Shown: positions 1-10,335, counted from the stretch's first letter. The stretch is DNA of 64,000 bases from Diplonema papillatum (GCA_030068145.1 JAPJBO010000785.1:1-64000); one strand, 5' to 3'. The notes: generated by a model not told the origin, from the sequence alone. A program made the numbers and translations.

Positions 1-44
1 GGTGACGCTGCTCACCTGCCAGTCTCACAACTGACTGCTGCCCC
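1..44. repeat. 44-bp direct repeat, copy 1
   Basis: The first 44 bases recur without mismatch at 43781-43824. The flanks differ, so this is the edge of a dispersed repeat cut by the window border. No coding content is visible. Confidence 0.8.
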
Positions 45-660
45 TAGTCTAATTCCAAAAAAAAAAAATTCTCGGCAACCAAAAAATATCACCAAAAAAA
101 AAAACTCAAAAAAATTTGCGCGATTATCGCCGGAAACACAACATGATATCGATGACCCGCTCAACGTCTCGGAAGCGACCGCGTTGTAGCCCTGACACTC
201 AAGTTTACTTTCGGAAACTCCCAACACCAGTAAGGAAACCTACACTCTTTTTCGGGTCAAGAACCTGGCCAAAAATGCTGCCAGAAATGTCAGCCAAGCG
301 TAAGAGACGAAGCGGCGGAGATATCCGCCAGTCAAAGGATGAAGAACACAACTGCAGCCTTCGTCCACCAGCACCAAAGCCACAACAGTGCCCGAACCAG
401 CCCCGCCTGGCGCCGAACCTCCCGATGCCAGCAGCATCTATGGCCACCCAAAAACCTACGTAAACCGTGAACTACAACATCAATCTTTCCGCACTTCCGC
501 AATGGACTGCCTGAGCACCGAGAGTTTTCATCATTTCCGCTACAAATTCCCGGCACGTTTCTGCAAACCGTTATTTTCCCACGTACTGCCGCGGTGAAAG
601 AGAAAGCCAAAGCCAAAGATGCTTGCCGGAATGGAGTGTAGCAGCGAGGTTAAGACGCAG
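45..660. other. No gene recognised
   Basis: A-rich tracts are followed by mixed sequence. A plus-strand open frame at 116-463 is rich in Lys, Arg and Pro and has no recognisable domain. I do not call it a gene. Confidence 0.5.
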
Positions 661-786
661 GATGGATGATGGGGGTATTTTTGTGCGGTCGACAATTTCT
701 TTTGAGTCTCGGGCGTTTACTGGATGATGGGGGTGTTCTTTTGAGTCTCGGGCGGTTGCCGGATGATGGGGGTGTTTCTTTTGAGT
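661..786. repeat. Short minisatellite, unit about 38 bp
   Basis: Three to four imperfect units contain GGATGATGGGGGTGTT and GAGTCTCGGGCGG. The same array followed by the same foldback arm recurs at 10021-10140, so minisatellite and arm travel together. Confidence 0.8.
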
Positions 787-911
787 CTCGGGCGTTTATT
801 TTGCAGAATAAAATCATTTATTCGGCCATAAATACCGTTTATTTCACCTCGGGGTCGTTTTTAGCCCCTCGGGAGGGTTTTCAACCCCTCGCCCCTCGCT
901 CCCGCTCGTCG
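787..911. repeat. Single arm of a foldback element
   Basis: This segment matches the left arm of the inverted-repeat element at 10143-10335 (TTTATTCGGCC..., then CCTCGGG-rich sequence). The opposite arm is absent here, so this is a half copy. Confidence 0.7.
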
Positions 912-918
912 TCGGCGG

Positions 919-1195
919 AAGAATAGTTGAGTTGCAGCTCTTGACAAAGATAGATGGAAAAAAGAAGGTGTTTTTATTCTTCGCTTTTTCTCACGAACGG
1001 GGGGGTCGGTCCTGCTTTTGGCTTTGTAGGTTCTCCCGACTCCCCTATTCGTGGTCAGCACAAACTCAAGAGGTCTAGTCAACTATTCCCTGCAGTATTG
1101 GCATACTTTCAAGAATAGTTGAGTTGCAGCTCTTGACAAAGATAGATGGAAAAAAGAAGGTGTTTTTATTCTTCGCTTTTTCTCACGAACGGGAT
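919..1195 (-). repeat. Terminal repeats of DIRS-like element 1
   Basis: An 84-bp block occurs twice (919-1003 and 1112-1195) around a middle block of about 108 bp (1004-1111). The middle block plus part of the outer block recur inverted at 4944-5102. Read on the minus strand this is a B1-A2-B2 arrangement, as in PAT/Ngaro-type tyrosine-recombinase retroelements with split direct repeats. Confidence 0.7.
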
Positions 1196-2900
1196 TAGGG
1201 TCCCTAAGGGCCCCCGCAGATTAGCGAGCTCGTCAATTGTAGACTGCGGGACGACAAGGGTATTCGACGGGTGTAAGCCTCGCGTGTATGGGTCCGCCGC
1301 CTGCAAATGGGTTGGCACCCATCTGACTCTCAACGTGGCCCCGTGTCCCTCCAGCAATTTAAACAACTTTGAAAGGAGCACGTTTCCCACGAAGAGTCGA
1401 CAGTGGCCCTTCAGAATCGCCAGGACTACACCCATGTTATCGACCATCATGTCGATTCCGATTCCCGAACCCCTGACCTCGATCGCCAATTCGACGGCCC
1501 TGACTACCGCAAGCAGTTCCTTCGAGAAGATACCCTCGAGATGGTGAAAAAATCCTGCCTTCACCACACCAGGTCCCACCTCGAGAGCCACGGCCCACAT
1601 GTCGTCCGAAGCATCGCTCCAACCCACTATCCACTCGCGGCACGGTCTAACCGGACGAAACCAGTAATTCGCTCGAATCTCCAGAACCTCCCGCTCGAGC
1701 TCCCCGATTTCCTTCAGGGACAGCTCCACGCAGTTATCCCAGAGCTCGTACCGAACTCCGATCCTACCCGCCAGACGACGGGCAACGTCCATCAAACCTT
1801 GCCGTGCGCAGAGTCTCCTCTTCATCGCGAAACACCGCCATGCGATCCTTCCGAGCCAACCAAACACGGTGCGCGCTGTTATGCGCGGTCCTCTTTCGAA
1901 CCACGAAAGGTCAAGCGTCTTCACCCACGCCGGATCCATTCTCACCGAGCCTTCCGTGAGATCGAACTCCATGCCCAGCGCCTTCAGCCTCTGCGTCGGC
2001 ACCAGGTCTTCCTTCACCTCCAGCCGAGCCTTCTCGATCAGCGCTCTGAACGCTCGAGCCTTCGCCCAGCACGCCTCCTCTGTCTCCGCGCCAAAGAAAA
2101 AATTATCCACCCACGCAAAACCTTGGACCTGATGCGCCAGCACAGTCGCGATGCGTTGCGCGATCGCAGGTGCCCAAGACCAGCCCATTGGAAGCTTGCG
2201 TAGGACAAAGGATTCAAAACCACCCCGGGACGCTGCAAGATTCACGCAGAAGAACTGCGACACAGCTCGGTCCATCGGTATTTGGAAGAAAAAGGACCGT
2301 GCATCGCATGAGATCACCCACTTCCACGACAGGAGCGCAGCCACTGCGTCCTCCAAGCGCGGAAGGCCCATCGGAGGCGGAGGCGCAAACACGTCGTTGA
2401 TCTTTCGCCCATCAACTATTACGCGCAACCCCCCAGACGATTTCGGTACGGTAAACACCGGCAACACGAATTGGGCTTCCCGAAGGCTGGTCGGCTGCAG
2501 CAGGCCACACGCCTGGAGCACGCTGGCATGTCGCAACATCCTACGAGACGTCGAACGGAGCCTCCCCGGCTGATCCTCCCATTCCGGCTTCAACAAAGAC
2601 CGAAAGACCTCCACCGATCCGATTACCTGCAGCAAACGCGCCAGCTCGCCCGTCTCATCCAACTCTTCCACAAAGGCAAGGTCGATTGAATTCGATGAGA
2701 TCGGGGCGATCTCGCCGTCGTAGCAAGGTACAACTGAAGGCTTCTTTCCGTCCACCGGAAGGGCCCACTCGGGACCCGAGTACCCTTCCTGCCATATGCA
2801 TCCTTCATCCGCCTCGCGATCCGGCTCCGGCGCCTCCAGCACGTCGTCTCCAACGTAATCCGTCCAGAAGGCGAATAGGGGAACAGCACGCCTCGCCCGC
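1166..2900 (-). CDS. Reverse transcriptase-RNase H of DIRS-like element 1
   Basis: This is the RT/RNase H part of a long open frame that reaches upstream to 3721 and overlaps the recombinase frame. RT signs are FTVPKSSGGLRVIVDGRKIN, then SCDARSFFFQIP (motif A Asp), then FAWVDNFFFG around 2100-2122 (motif C position). RNase H begins near 1640 with GWSDASDD and has an acidic Glu in FSKELLAVVRA. The family copies element RNA into DNA for recombinase-mediated insertion. Treated as a fossil. Confidence 0.75.
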
Positions 2901-2931
2901 CGCAGCCAGCCCTGCGGAAAAGCCGGCCGCC

Positions 2932-3770
2932 TCAGCAGCACAGCCTCTGCGAGATCTGGAGGAGTTCTCGCACATGGCTCAACTCCGCCATCGGAAGATA
3001 CCGGAGCAGGGCCGACTCCGATGAGTGGCCCGAAAACTGCCGAATCTCGTTGAGGCCCACTCCTCCCCGCAGTAGCTCCGTTAACGCGCCCCTTCGCAGG
3101 GAATGGCACGACAGCTCCGGATTCTCCCGACGCAGCGCCCGTCCCACGCTTCCGAAGGTCGTCGGAAAGAGCTTCTCTCTTGCACACCCCGCCATCGCCC
3201 TCAGCTCCGCCGTCTCCCGCGCCGACAGGGCTATCGCCGACAGGGCCCCCATGTGAAATGGATCCGACTTCGTGATCCACCATGAGATCTTCGCACCCCC
3301 CGGAGTGAACGTCACGTCCTGAGGGCGCAGACGAACTACGTCGCCTACTCTCGCTCCCGACCTCCATGCCACCAGGACGGCCATCGCCACTGCCCGATCC
3401 GTCGACCGACCCACAACAGCGTGAACCTCGGCGCTCGTCGCCGGAACCGCCTGTTTCGCCGGTTTGTTCGCACCTAAACGCCGCAAGGCCCGACGGAGGT
3501 CCTTTATGACGATCGATCCCTGAAGATCGTTGCCAACGCGGCGTTCCGCTGACACCAACGAGTTGACGTAGGTCAGGGCAGACGGAATCGAAATGTCCCC
3601 CCGACGCAACAGCCTCGCGATGAACAGCAGCAACGCAGTCGGCGTCTCCGTCGGTGACAGAACGTCGAGCATGCGCCGAAACTGCAGGAACCTGCGGTGA
3701 ACAGATTCCATACCCCGCCAAGTCGAAGGAGCGAGAGCCGCCTGCATCAGCTCCCTCGCGTCCCCCATCA
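2932..3770 (-). CDS. Tyrosine recombinase of DIRS-like element 1
   Basis: The frame stays open upstream to 4470, but the recognisable recombinase lies here. It has the catalytic Arg region (WRSGARVGDVVRLRP near 3350), the HxxR box (CHSLRRGAL near 3100), the second His region (FSGHSSESAL near 3020), and a likely Tyr nucleophile in LLRYLP near 2990. It would integrate circular element DNA without target duplication. It lies upstream of the RT and overlaps its frame. Treated as a fossil. Confidence 0.75.
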
Positions 3771-3920
3771 CCAAAGAGAGCTCCTGCCGCTGAAGCAGAG
3801 GCTCCTCTTTCCGCGGTCTCCCGAGGCGTGAAACGGAAGAACGGAACTCGCGGCTCACGCCCCGCCAGCCCCGCCTCCAGTTTCCCGTCCCAGTGTCCTC
3901 ATCCCCACAGTAGGAAGCCT

Positions 3921-4270
3921 TCACTTCCTTCCTTCGCCACCGCGACTGGACTTTGCCTTCTGAAAAGCGTTCCCGCCTTGCTTCGCCTTCTCCTTCTTGC
4001 GACGCATCTTCTCGGCGGCAGCCAGCCCCTTCTTCAGGAAATCGGGCGCCTCGTCCTCCTCCCACGCCGTGGCCGCAGCTTCCGCTTCCTGCCACCCGGC
4101 CGTCTGCCCGATGCGGACCACTTCCAGACGCCTGAGAACCGCTTCCGCCACCTTCCGCAAGGCCTCGTCCGCGTCGAATGCGGTCTCCGTCTCTCCAATC
4201 GCCCCCAGGACGATGCCCAACGTCTTGAGGTGGGCCTCGGTCTCGTGGCCCTGCGCTCCCTTCGGAGGAC
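3921..4270 (-). CDS. Gag-like end of DIRS-like element 1
   Basis: A short frame rich in Ala, Glu and Lys runs into the recombinase region and ends in a basic stretch. It has no zinc knuckle. It is called gag-like from position alone, upstream of the recombinase and RT. The right edge abuts the hAT fragment at about 4265. Confidence 0.4.
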
Positions 4271-4843
4271 CCCCCTGCCAGTCGGCACCCTGTGCCACAT
4301 GGAAGGCGTGGGTCGTTGCTGCAACCGCTTATCGAATATGAAACAAGAAGCGGCACATTTGACGGGTTTCGGGTTTTGGCTAACACAGAGCCACCCGAAG
4401 CATGGTGGGGGGCAATACGAAGAACGCACCCCCAGTCTCTTTTGGCACCTTTGGCCAAGAAGATAAGCATAGTTGAACCTCACTCCTCTCAGTGTGGAAG
4501 AGTCTTCTCGGTAATGGGGTGGATGTCCAGTGGGAAGCGGTGCCGGCTCAACTCTGACAAAGTACACAAACTTGCGAGTTTTGGACGACAACCTCTCAGG
4601 AAAGTAAAGGTGGGGGGGGGGGTCGAATAATAACAGTTATTTGACACACGTCTGGTTGTCTAAAAACACTACCACTATTTGATCCTGCTACTGTTCGGCT
4701 ACCCGGAGCTTTTTTTATTATTCGACAAATCGAATAACAACACAGTGTTATTATTCGACCCCCCCCCCCCTTTACAAAACCCCAACAACACTGGTTAGTG
4801 GGATGCAGATGACATTGATCCGAAAGAAAAGCTTGAAGGTGCA
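4265..4843 (+). mobile_element. hAT transposon fragment, copy A
   Basis: One plus-strand frame (about 4293-4630) encodes a C-terminal hAT dimerisation domain: SLLAPLAKKISIVEP, then HSSQCGRVFSVMGWMSSGKR, then RLNSDKVHKLASF. That matches the family pattern of an aliphatic start, an S-x-ERVFS-like box and R-x-RL. The rest of the transposase is absent. It is nearly identical to 20749-21200, so duplication is recent. It is followed by poly-G/poly-C tracts and a TTATTATTCGAC inverted motif (4618-4772). Confidence 0.7.
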
Positions 4844-4940
4844 CGCCCCCCAAAGATGGTATAATACAAGGGTCAAATAATTAAATACAAATTCAATAAT
4901 AAAACATACTATGCAGTCCGCCGCATTCCGCGCAGATTTT
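4844..4940. repeat. Inverted copy of the right end of the 9.46-kb unit
   Basis: The sequence CATACTATGCAGTCCGCCG and its AT-rich flank match the reverse complement of about 20640-20747. A DIRS terminal repeat cuts it at about 4940. In copy A the block lies downstream of the hAT fragment; in copy B it lies upstream, as expected if it is an end of the hAT-fragment element. Confidence 0.75.
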
Positions 4941-4943
4941 TTT

Positions 4944-5697
4944 TTTGAAAGTATGCCAATACTGCAGGGAATAGTTGACTAGACCTCTTGAGTTTGTGCT
5001 GACCACGAATAGGGGAGTCGGGAGAACCTACAAAGCCAAAAGCAGGACCGACCCCCCCGTTCGTGAGAAAAAGCGAAGAATAAAAACAACTTCTTCTTTC
5101 CACATAATAAAAACACTGGGAAATGGCCTTGGACGAATCCGCCGCGAAAGCCCTGGCTGAGGCCGTGGCCACGGGAACAGGGAAGGTTCTGAGGTTCCCA
5201 TCCTGGGAAAAGGACGCGAGGGAAGTGGTCCAGATGAAAGGGCTGTTCGCGGATGCAACGGACAGGGCGGGCCAGATGCGCGCGGCGCTAGGGAAGCTGG
5301 GTTTCGAGGACGTCCCCCAAAGAGCAGCACAGTGGCATCTTTGCTGGCTGTTGAGCCTGTGGGAGGAAAAGGTCACCCGGACGTGGCTTAAGCGTGAAGG
5401 CGTACTGGTTGAGGAGGAGTCGAGCGATGGAGAAGAAGACACCGACGGCGAAGCGGCCGACGGCGAGGCGGCCGCCGAGGAGCCAGGGGTGGCCTCTCTT
5501 CTCACGGAGATGAGGAAGGAAGTGGCGGCCCTACGAGCTGAGCTGGCCGAGGCAAAAAACGGCCAGCGCCCCGGGTCCGCTGGACCCGGGGGTCTGGCTG
5601 TGGGCCTGCAGGCTCTCAAGCCGCAAGCCTGGACGACCCTCGACGGGAAAGAGAGAGCCGTTGTGTACGGCGAGTTGGCGCGCCGCTACGCGGTGGC
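4944..5697 (+). mobile_element. DIRS-like gag-end piece, opposite orientation
   Basis: The terminal repeat 4944-5102 (inverted relative to 1004-1195) is followed by a gag-like frame from 5123. The piece ends at about 5697 where repeat R begins. It is the 5' part of the same family as fossil 1 but points the other way, so it is a separate insertion or a rearranged piece. Broken, with at least one break. Confidence 0.65.
5123..5697 (+). CDS. Gag-like N-terminal part of a DIRS-like element
   Basis: The frame opens with an ATG 21 bases after the terminal repeat. It has a helical N-terminal half, an acidic stretch (EEESSDGEEDTDGEA) and a short heptad-like helix (LLTEMRKEVAALRAELAEA) that could mediate self-association. 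No zinc finger is present. The gag assignment rests on position just inside the 5' terminal repeat. Fossil. Confidence 0.45.
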
Positions 5698-5909
5698 AAT
5701 AGATTACACTTTAATCATGTTCAGGCGCGCACCAGTCACTGGCTGCTGCGGCGAGCCCCGACACACAGAACAGCAAAAAAGGAGACGAAGCGGTTCCCAG
5801 ATTGTCAACGAGGGTATAATTCGGCCTCCGGCACGTCGTAAGCGATTCCGATGATACAGTCACCAACTGCCAACTGTCTTTCGCTACGAGCAACCCGAGA
5901 AAAAAAGAA

Positions 5910-6115
5910 GGTGAATTTCCCTTATATCCCACCACTTCAAATTTTGTTCCCTTATATCCCAATGGGACAACAAATTTTGTTCCCTTATATCCCAATGGGA
6001 TTACCTTGGGCAAGGCAATCCCATTGGGATATAAGGGAACAAAATTTGTTGGTTGGGATATAAGGGAACAAAATTTGTTGTCCCATTGGGATATAAGGGA
6101 ACAAAATTTGTGGTC
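5910..6115. repeat. Left inverted end of the Mutator-like element
   Basis: Built from alternating forward and reverse copies of a 29-bp module (AAATTTTGTTCCCTTATATC and its complement), so the end is itself self-complementary around CCTTGGGCAAGG. It pairs with 7905-8080. Confidence 0.85.
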
Positions 6116-6743
6116 ATGACGATTTTTGGGGGACCCCTTTAAAAAATTTTCCCGGGGGTCAAAGTGACTATTCGGGGACGTTTGGTGCCGTTGAAACAAA
6201 AAAATTCCAATTCTGAGGCTGCGTTTACCTCCAAAATGAGGTTTCAATTTCTCAAATTTTACTGCCACTTCGGCCCTTGTGGTCATGCGGCCAGAGGAAG
6301 AGGAAGCAACCGTCGTAACAAGATTGGCAGCAGGACCAGCACCAGCAATTTCAATCCTGGAAGCAGTCAGCACATGTTTAGCACTGCCCTACTTCGCATC
6401 CGGTTGCGCTGCAGCTTCTTGCATGTTGCGTGTTTTACGTTACGGATAAATTGGCCGATTTTTTCCATCTGCATGAGCCCCGCGTGCTCGTGCACCCGTA
6501 TCCTTTTTTACACTCTGCTCAACGACGCCTTTTCTTTTCGGGAGGGCAAAGAGGGAAGGGAGGGGTAATATTGCATCGTCCTGCGTAAAGTCATCTGCAC
6601 CATGATCGACGGAATTCGCTCTCTAAGTACGGAGTCAAGTCTCGTCTGTATACGCGATGCGGTTTACCGAAGCCATCGAGCGCCACGGCCAGGGATGGAT
6701 ACGTTTACTCGCTGATCGATGCTACGGCAGTTCCGCAAACCCA
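6116..6743. other. Interior of the Mutator-like element
   Basis: Mixed unique sequence; an open frame at 6164-6568 has no recognisable domain. Nothing else supported. Confidence 0.4.
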
Positions 6744-7150
6744 CTATGCAGCCTGAGTTCAGCCCCGCGCATCTACGCTCACAAGGCAACCCATGATCAC
6801 TTCGGTGTGAGGGATCAGTCCTGACCGAGCCTAATGCCTGCCGGGCGCCTGCTCCGTTGCGGTGTTTGCTTTTCTGACCAATGCGTTCCACGTCTGAAGG
6901 GTCCTTGCGTTAAGTTCGCGCCTTCTGTGGGTATACAGACTTGATCACGACTTTTGGAAACGAAGCTTACTCTTGAGATCCGGTGTGGAGGGCCATTGTT
7001 ACCTGACAAAACCCACTCATGCAGCCTGAGTTCAGCCCCGCGCATCTACGCTCACAAGGCAACCCGTGATCACTTCGGTGTGAGGGATCAGTCCTGACCG
7101 AGCCTATTGCCTGCCGGGCGCCTGCTCCGTTGCGGTGTTTTGAAAACTTG
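6744..7150. repeat. Internal direct duplication of about 135 bp
   Basis: Sequence beginning near GCAGCCTGAGTTCAGCCCC occurs at about 6748-6880 and again at about 7019-7147 with only a few differences. I compared it mentally with 5S rRNA and tRNA signatures and found no match. Function unknown. Confidence 0.8.
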
Positions 7151-7391
7151 GTAACTTTGTGCTCAGCGGTCCTACGAATCATGTTCCACGTCCTGTGATT
7201 CGTACTTTCAAACTTAATCCATGAATCATGTTCTACCTCCTGTGATTCGTGTGGACTTTTAACAACCTTGTACCTTCCTACAGCAGGACAGGTTCTGCAT
7301 CTGTTCATTGGGTAACTAATTTTGTTCCCGTTCTTCCCATTGAAAGAAACCAAGGACCTAGAAGACCCACCCTTCCTGTTGATCTTGCAGC

Positions 7392-7895
7392 ACCAACCGC
7401 CAGGGCTTGGTCTGGTCAGGCAGTCCAGGCTGGTCGGACTCTGGGTCAGCCGGACTAGACTGGTCAGGCTCCAGCCTCCAGCCTGCCAAGCTTGTCGGAC
7501 TGTCTGGTCTGTCCAGGCTGTCCGGGCTGTCTGGTCAGTCCGGGCTGGTCGGACTGACTGGTGGTCAGGCTGTCCAGGCTGTCTGGTTTGTCCAGGCTGG
7601 TCGGACTGTCTGGTCAGTCCAGGCTGTCTGGTCAGTCCGGGCTGGTTGGACTGACCGGTCTGGTCAGGCTGTCCAGGCTGTCCAGGCTGTCCAGGCTGTC
7701 CAGGCTGTCCAGGCTGTCCAGGCTGTCCAGGCTGTCCAGGCTGTCCAGGCTGTCCAGGCTGTCCAGGCTGTCCAGGCTGTCCAGGCTGTCCAGGCTGTCC
7801 AGGCTGTCCGGGCTGTCCAGGCTGTCCAGGCTGTCCAGGCTGTCCAGGCTGTCCAGGCTGTCTGGTCTGTCCAGGCTGGTCGGACTGACTGGTGG
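7392..7895. repeat. GTCCAGGCT minisatellite (9-bp unit)
   Basis: A nearly perfect array (about 7665-7860) is preceded by degenerate units. Nine bases keep all frames open, giving artificial Val-Gln-Ala or Leu-Ser-Arg repeats, so these frames are not called as genes. It lies inside the Mutator-like element. Confidence 0.9.
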
Positions 7896-7898
7896 CCA

Positions 7899-8080
7899 GG
7901 TTCTGTGGTCAACAAATTTTGTTCCCTTATATCCCAATGGGACAACAAATTTTGTTCCCTTATATCCCAACCAACAAATTTTGTTCCCTTATATCCCAAT
8001 GGGATTGCCTTGCCCAAGGTAATCCCATTGGGATATAAGGGAACAAAATTTCAAGTGTTGGGATATAAGGGAATTACACC
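7899..8080. repeat. Right inverted end of the Mutator-like element
   Basis: Reverse-complementary to 5910-6115 over nearly its whole length. The same 29-bp modules occur in opposite order around CTTGCCCAAGG. Confidence 0.85.
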
Positions 8081-9404
8081 AAAAAAGAAACACTTGCGTA
8101 CGCTCCTGGACCAGATCAGTGATCGGCTGAGGAAACGGTGGTACCTGAAAAATATGCTCCTATTTTCTTTGGGCTTCGTCAAGTAAGAATACGCCGGTGA
8201 AAGTTATCGAAGTAACGGTTTCATTTTCGTGGTTCAAGAAAAGACGCATCCGGACTGTCCCAATTCACGAGGGCGCCTGAGTTCGAGTGCCATCTGCAAT
8301 GGATTAGCAGTAGTGAATTAGCTTCCGCAAGGCAGATTCCAAGGATTAGGTATTGATCCATCATCGTGCTGTGTTCACGTCTAAAAGCTGCGACTTGAAG
8401 CATGCTTCGCGCAAGTCAGTGGGTTGCATGCATATCTTAGCTTCTTCAGCAAGGTCAGATTTCAAGGATTAGGTGATTGATTCATCATCGTCTTGTCCTC
8501 GCTTCTGAATTCTGAGTTTAGAAACAGCTTTCAGCAGACAAGCGGGGTGGGAGAAAACTGTACCGACCACTCCCACAGGTACCTGGTGTCCTTGTAGAGC
8601 AGCGGAGGCGGACGGCAAGGTGGGACGCTGCGCCGAGGAGGCACAAGGGTGGAAAGGGTGAGTCTTGTCTTCCTACCTTACCTGTAGGAATCATGCAGGT
8701 GTCTCGCACTACGCTGCAGCTCGACACATCGACATTTTGCTTTGTCCGAGAAGTACCCACAGATGAACAGACATTGCTTGAGGACAAAATACGCCCAGGG
8801 CAACGCCGGACGTCTTGAACGCAGCGAGTTGAAATGACGACGGAGAATCCACAGTCGGCATGCAACCGGGCAGCAGCTTCGATGAGCGTGAGAAGCAGCA
8901 GAATCGATGAGCAACGCCTGGGTCTCTTGTCTTCCTCAGCCAGGCATGAAAGATCATCAGACTGGATGCGAAACGGATGCTACCTGCATCGAAACAAACT
9001 GGATGCGATGCGAAATGGATGCGGCACCTGCATCGACTTCACCGCTTGCGGTACACGTTCATTTCTACCGCGCACTTGCTTCCCAAATTGACGCGACACA
9101 CTTTAGTTCCATGTTGCATCCCCCCAATTATGTGCCAAACAAGAGCACATAACAAAGAAAACGGCGCGTGTCAAATAGCTGTTATATTCGACGGTGAGGA
9201 CAGCCCCCCGGTGCGATGGAGCTGTGGCTGAGGCACGGATGTACATGGCCATGTTGGCACGATGACAGGCGAATGAATTGGGCATGCTACTCGGCCGTCG
9301 CAATACACCAGGGGAACCCCGAAAGAACTGCAAGCATTGCACAAGAAACGAAAACTGCCTAGCCAGCTGTTTTTCGTAGGGCGCAACGCGCCGAGTTAAG
9401 GAGG

Positions 9405-10067
9405 ATGCCTCCGGTCGCCACTATTGTGTGTGGAGCGAGTCTATGTATGGGACTTAGGCAAAGACAAGGAGCAACCTACCAATATGCTACACCAGCCGGA
9501 TCAGTGATTTCAATGCTGACAAGCGGAAATCCAAATGACCCAACACACGCCATCCTTGTGACTGGAAGGAATGCAACAGCGCAATCAAGGCTCGATTGGA
9601 GCGCGATGGACCCCGAGGAAGAATTCGGCATGGCGGAGAAATGGGCCAAGGAAGCTGCACACCGGTATCGAGCCGCGCAGGGGGTCGACGCGAAATGGAA
9701 GACGGTGTGCGATGCTGCAGAACAGTACCTGCTGGAGAGGAGTGGAGGGCTACTGGAGAAGCCGCGCCAATACGTCGGGAGAGGGCAGCAGGCGGGAGAG
9801 TGCGTGCGCAGCCCTGCGGCGAGGCAAGTTGACGGAGAGGCGGATGCGGATGACCGGGACACGAGGGCGAGACTCGGCTCCTGCAGAAGACTCGAGGAGC
9901 TGGTGCGGCTGGGAGAGAAGCGGGACACCTGCGGCCAGCCGAGCACGGAGGAGATGAGAGTGTGGAGAAAAGCCCGCAGGGCGGGCGTCAAGCACGTCGA
10001 TTCGCGCCTGTGGGAGGAGGCGTTTATTGGAGGTGTTTCTTTTGAGTCTCGGGCGGTTGCTGGATGA
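9405..10067 (+). CDS. Open frame of unknown function
   Basis: A 220-codon frame starts with ATG just after the end of repeat R and runs into the downstream minisatellite. The middle part (LDWSAMDPEEEFGMAEKWAK, later RRLEELVRLGEK) looks like helical, charged protein. The last about 15 codons derive from the repeat, so the natural end is unclear. I recognise no family. A fragment of a retroelement linker or a decayed exon would both fit. Called because the middle is not low-complexity, but with low confidence. Confidence 0.25.
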   Translation: MPPVATIVCGASLCMGLRQRQGATYQYATPAGSVISMLTSGNPNDPTHAILVTGRNATAQSRLDWSAMDPEEEFGMAEKWAKEAAHRYRAAQGVDAKWKTVCDAAEQYLLERSGGLLEKPRQYVGRGQQAGECVRSPAARQVDGEADADDRDTRARLGSCRRLEELVRLGEKRDTCGQPSTEEMRVWRKARRAGVKHVDSRLWEEAFIGGVSFESRAVAG

Positions 10068-10140
10068 TGGGGTTGTTTCTTTTGAGTCTCGGGCGGTTGC
10101 CGGATGATGGGGGTGTTTCTTTTGAGTCTCGGGCGTTTAT
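10021..10140. repeat. Second copy of the 38-bp minisatellite
   Basis: Three units with TCTTTTGAGTCTCGGGCGGT, as at 661-786, directly followed by the foldback element. Confidence 0.8.
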
Positions 10141-10142
10141 TT

Positions 10143-10335
10143 TGCAGAATAAAATCATTTATTCGGCCATAAATACCGTTTATTTCACCTCGGGGTCGCT
10201 TTTAGTCCCTCGGGAGGGGTTTCAACCCCTCGCCCCTCGCTCCCGCTCGGGGCTCGGGGTTGAAAACCCTCCCTCGGGACTAAAAACGACCCCTCGGTGA
10301 AATAAACGATATTTATTCGGCCGAATAAATGCTTA
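10143..10335. mobile_element. Foldback (MITE-like) element
   Basis: Two arms of about 95 bp are reverse-complementary and meet near 10250 (CTCGCTCCCGCTCG / GGGCTCGGGG). The outer ends are TTATTTTGCAGAATAAAATC and its relative near 10320-10340. No coding capacity. One arm alone is present at 787-911. Confidence 0.7.

Larger units (their letters stand above)
919..4270 (-). mobile_element. DIRS-like (tyrosine recombinase) retroelement fossil 1
   Basis: A minus-strand retroelement of the DIRS/Ngaro/PAT group. Its parts in coding order are the end of a gag-like frame, a tyrosine recombinase, a reverse transcriptase with RNase H, and split terminal repeats. It is incomplete: the gag end abuts an hAT fragment at about 4265. 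The pol frames look largely open, suggesting a fairly young copy with about one structural break. It belongs to a different lineage from the element at 53-58 kb, but both share the gag, recombinase, RT/RNase H order. Confidence 0.75.
5910..8080. mobile_element. Non-autonomous Mutator-like element with 9-bp target duplication
   Basis: The element starts GGTGAATTTCCCTTATATCC and ends with the inverted GGATATAAGGGAATTACACC. AAAAAAGAA flanks it at 5901-5909 and 8081-8089. Copy 2 of R (near 21842-21852) shows the unoccupied site with the motif once. A 9-bp duplication and long inverted ends (about 200 bp) are typical of the Mutator superfamily. No transposase frame is visible, so it would depend on enzyme from elsewhere. 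Inside are a duplicated segment and a minisatellite. Confidence 0.85.
5699..9344. repeat. Repeat R, copy 1 (interrupted by a Mutator-like element)
   Basis: The 5699-5909 and 8090-9344 segments together match 21641-23098 over about 1.46 kb with few differences, including small indels near 8130 and 9220. The interruption is the element at 5910-8080. No convincing coding region, terminal repeat or RNA gene was found in R. Open frames on both strands lack known domains. Confidence 0.85.

Noticed and set aside
6748-7147. 5S rRNA or tRNA genes in the duplicated block
   Set aside because: No match to 5S internal control sequences and no cloverleaf with proper stems.
7407-8022. Long frames encoding Val-Gln-Ala or Leu-Ser-Arg repeats
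   Set aside because: Produced by the 9-bp minisatellite, which keeps several frames open on both strands.
8518-9342. Frames in repeat R conserved between its two copies
   Set aside because: The copies are so similar that conservation carries no information, and no domain or start context is visible.
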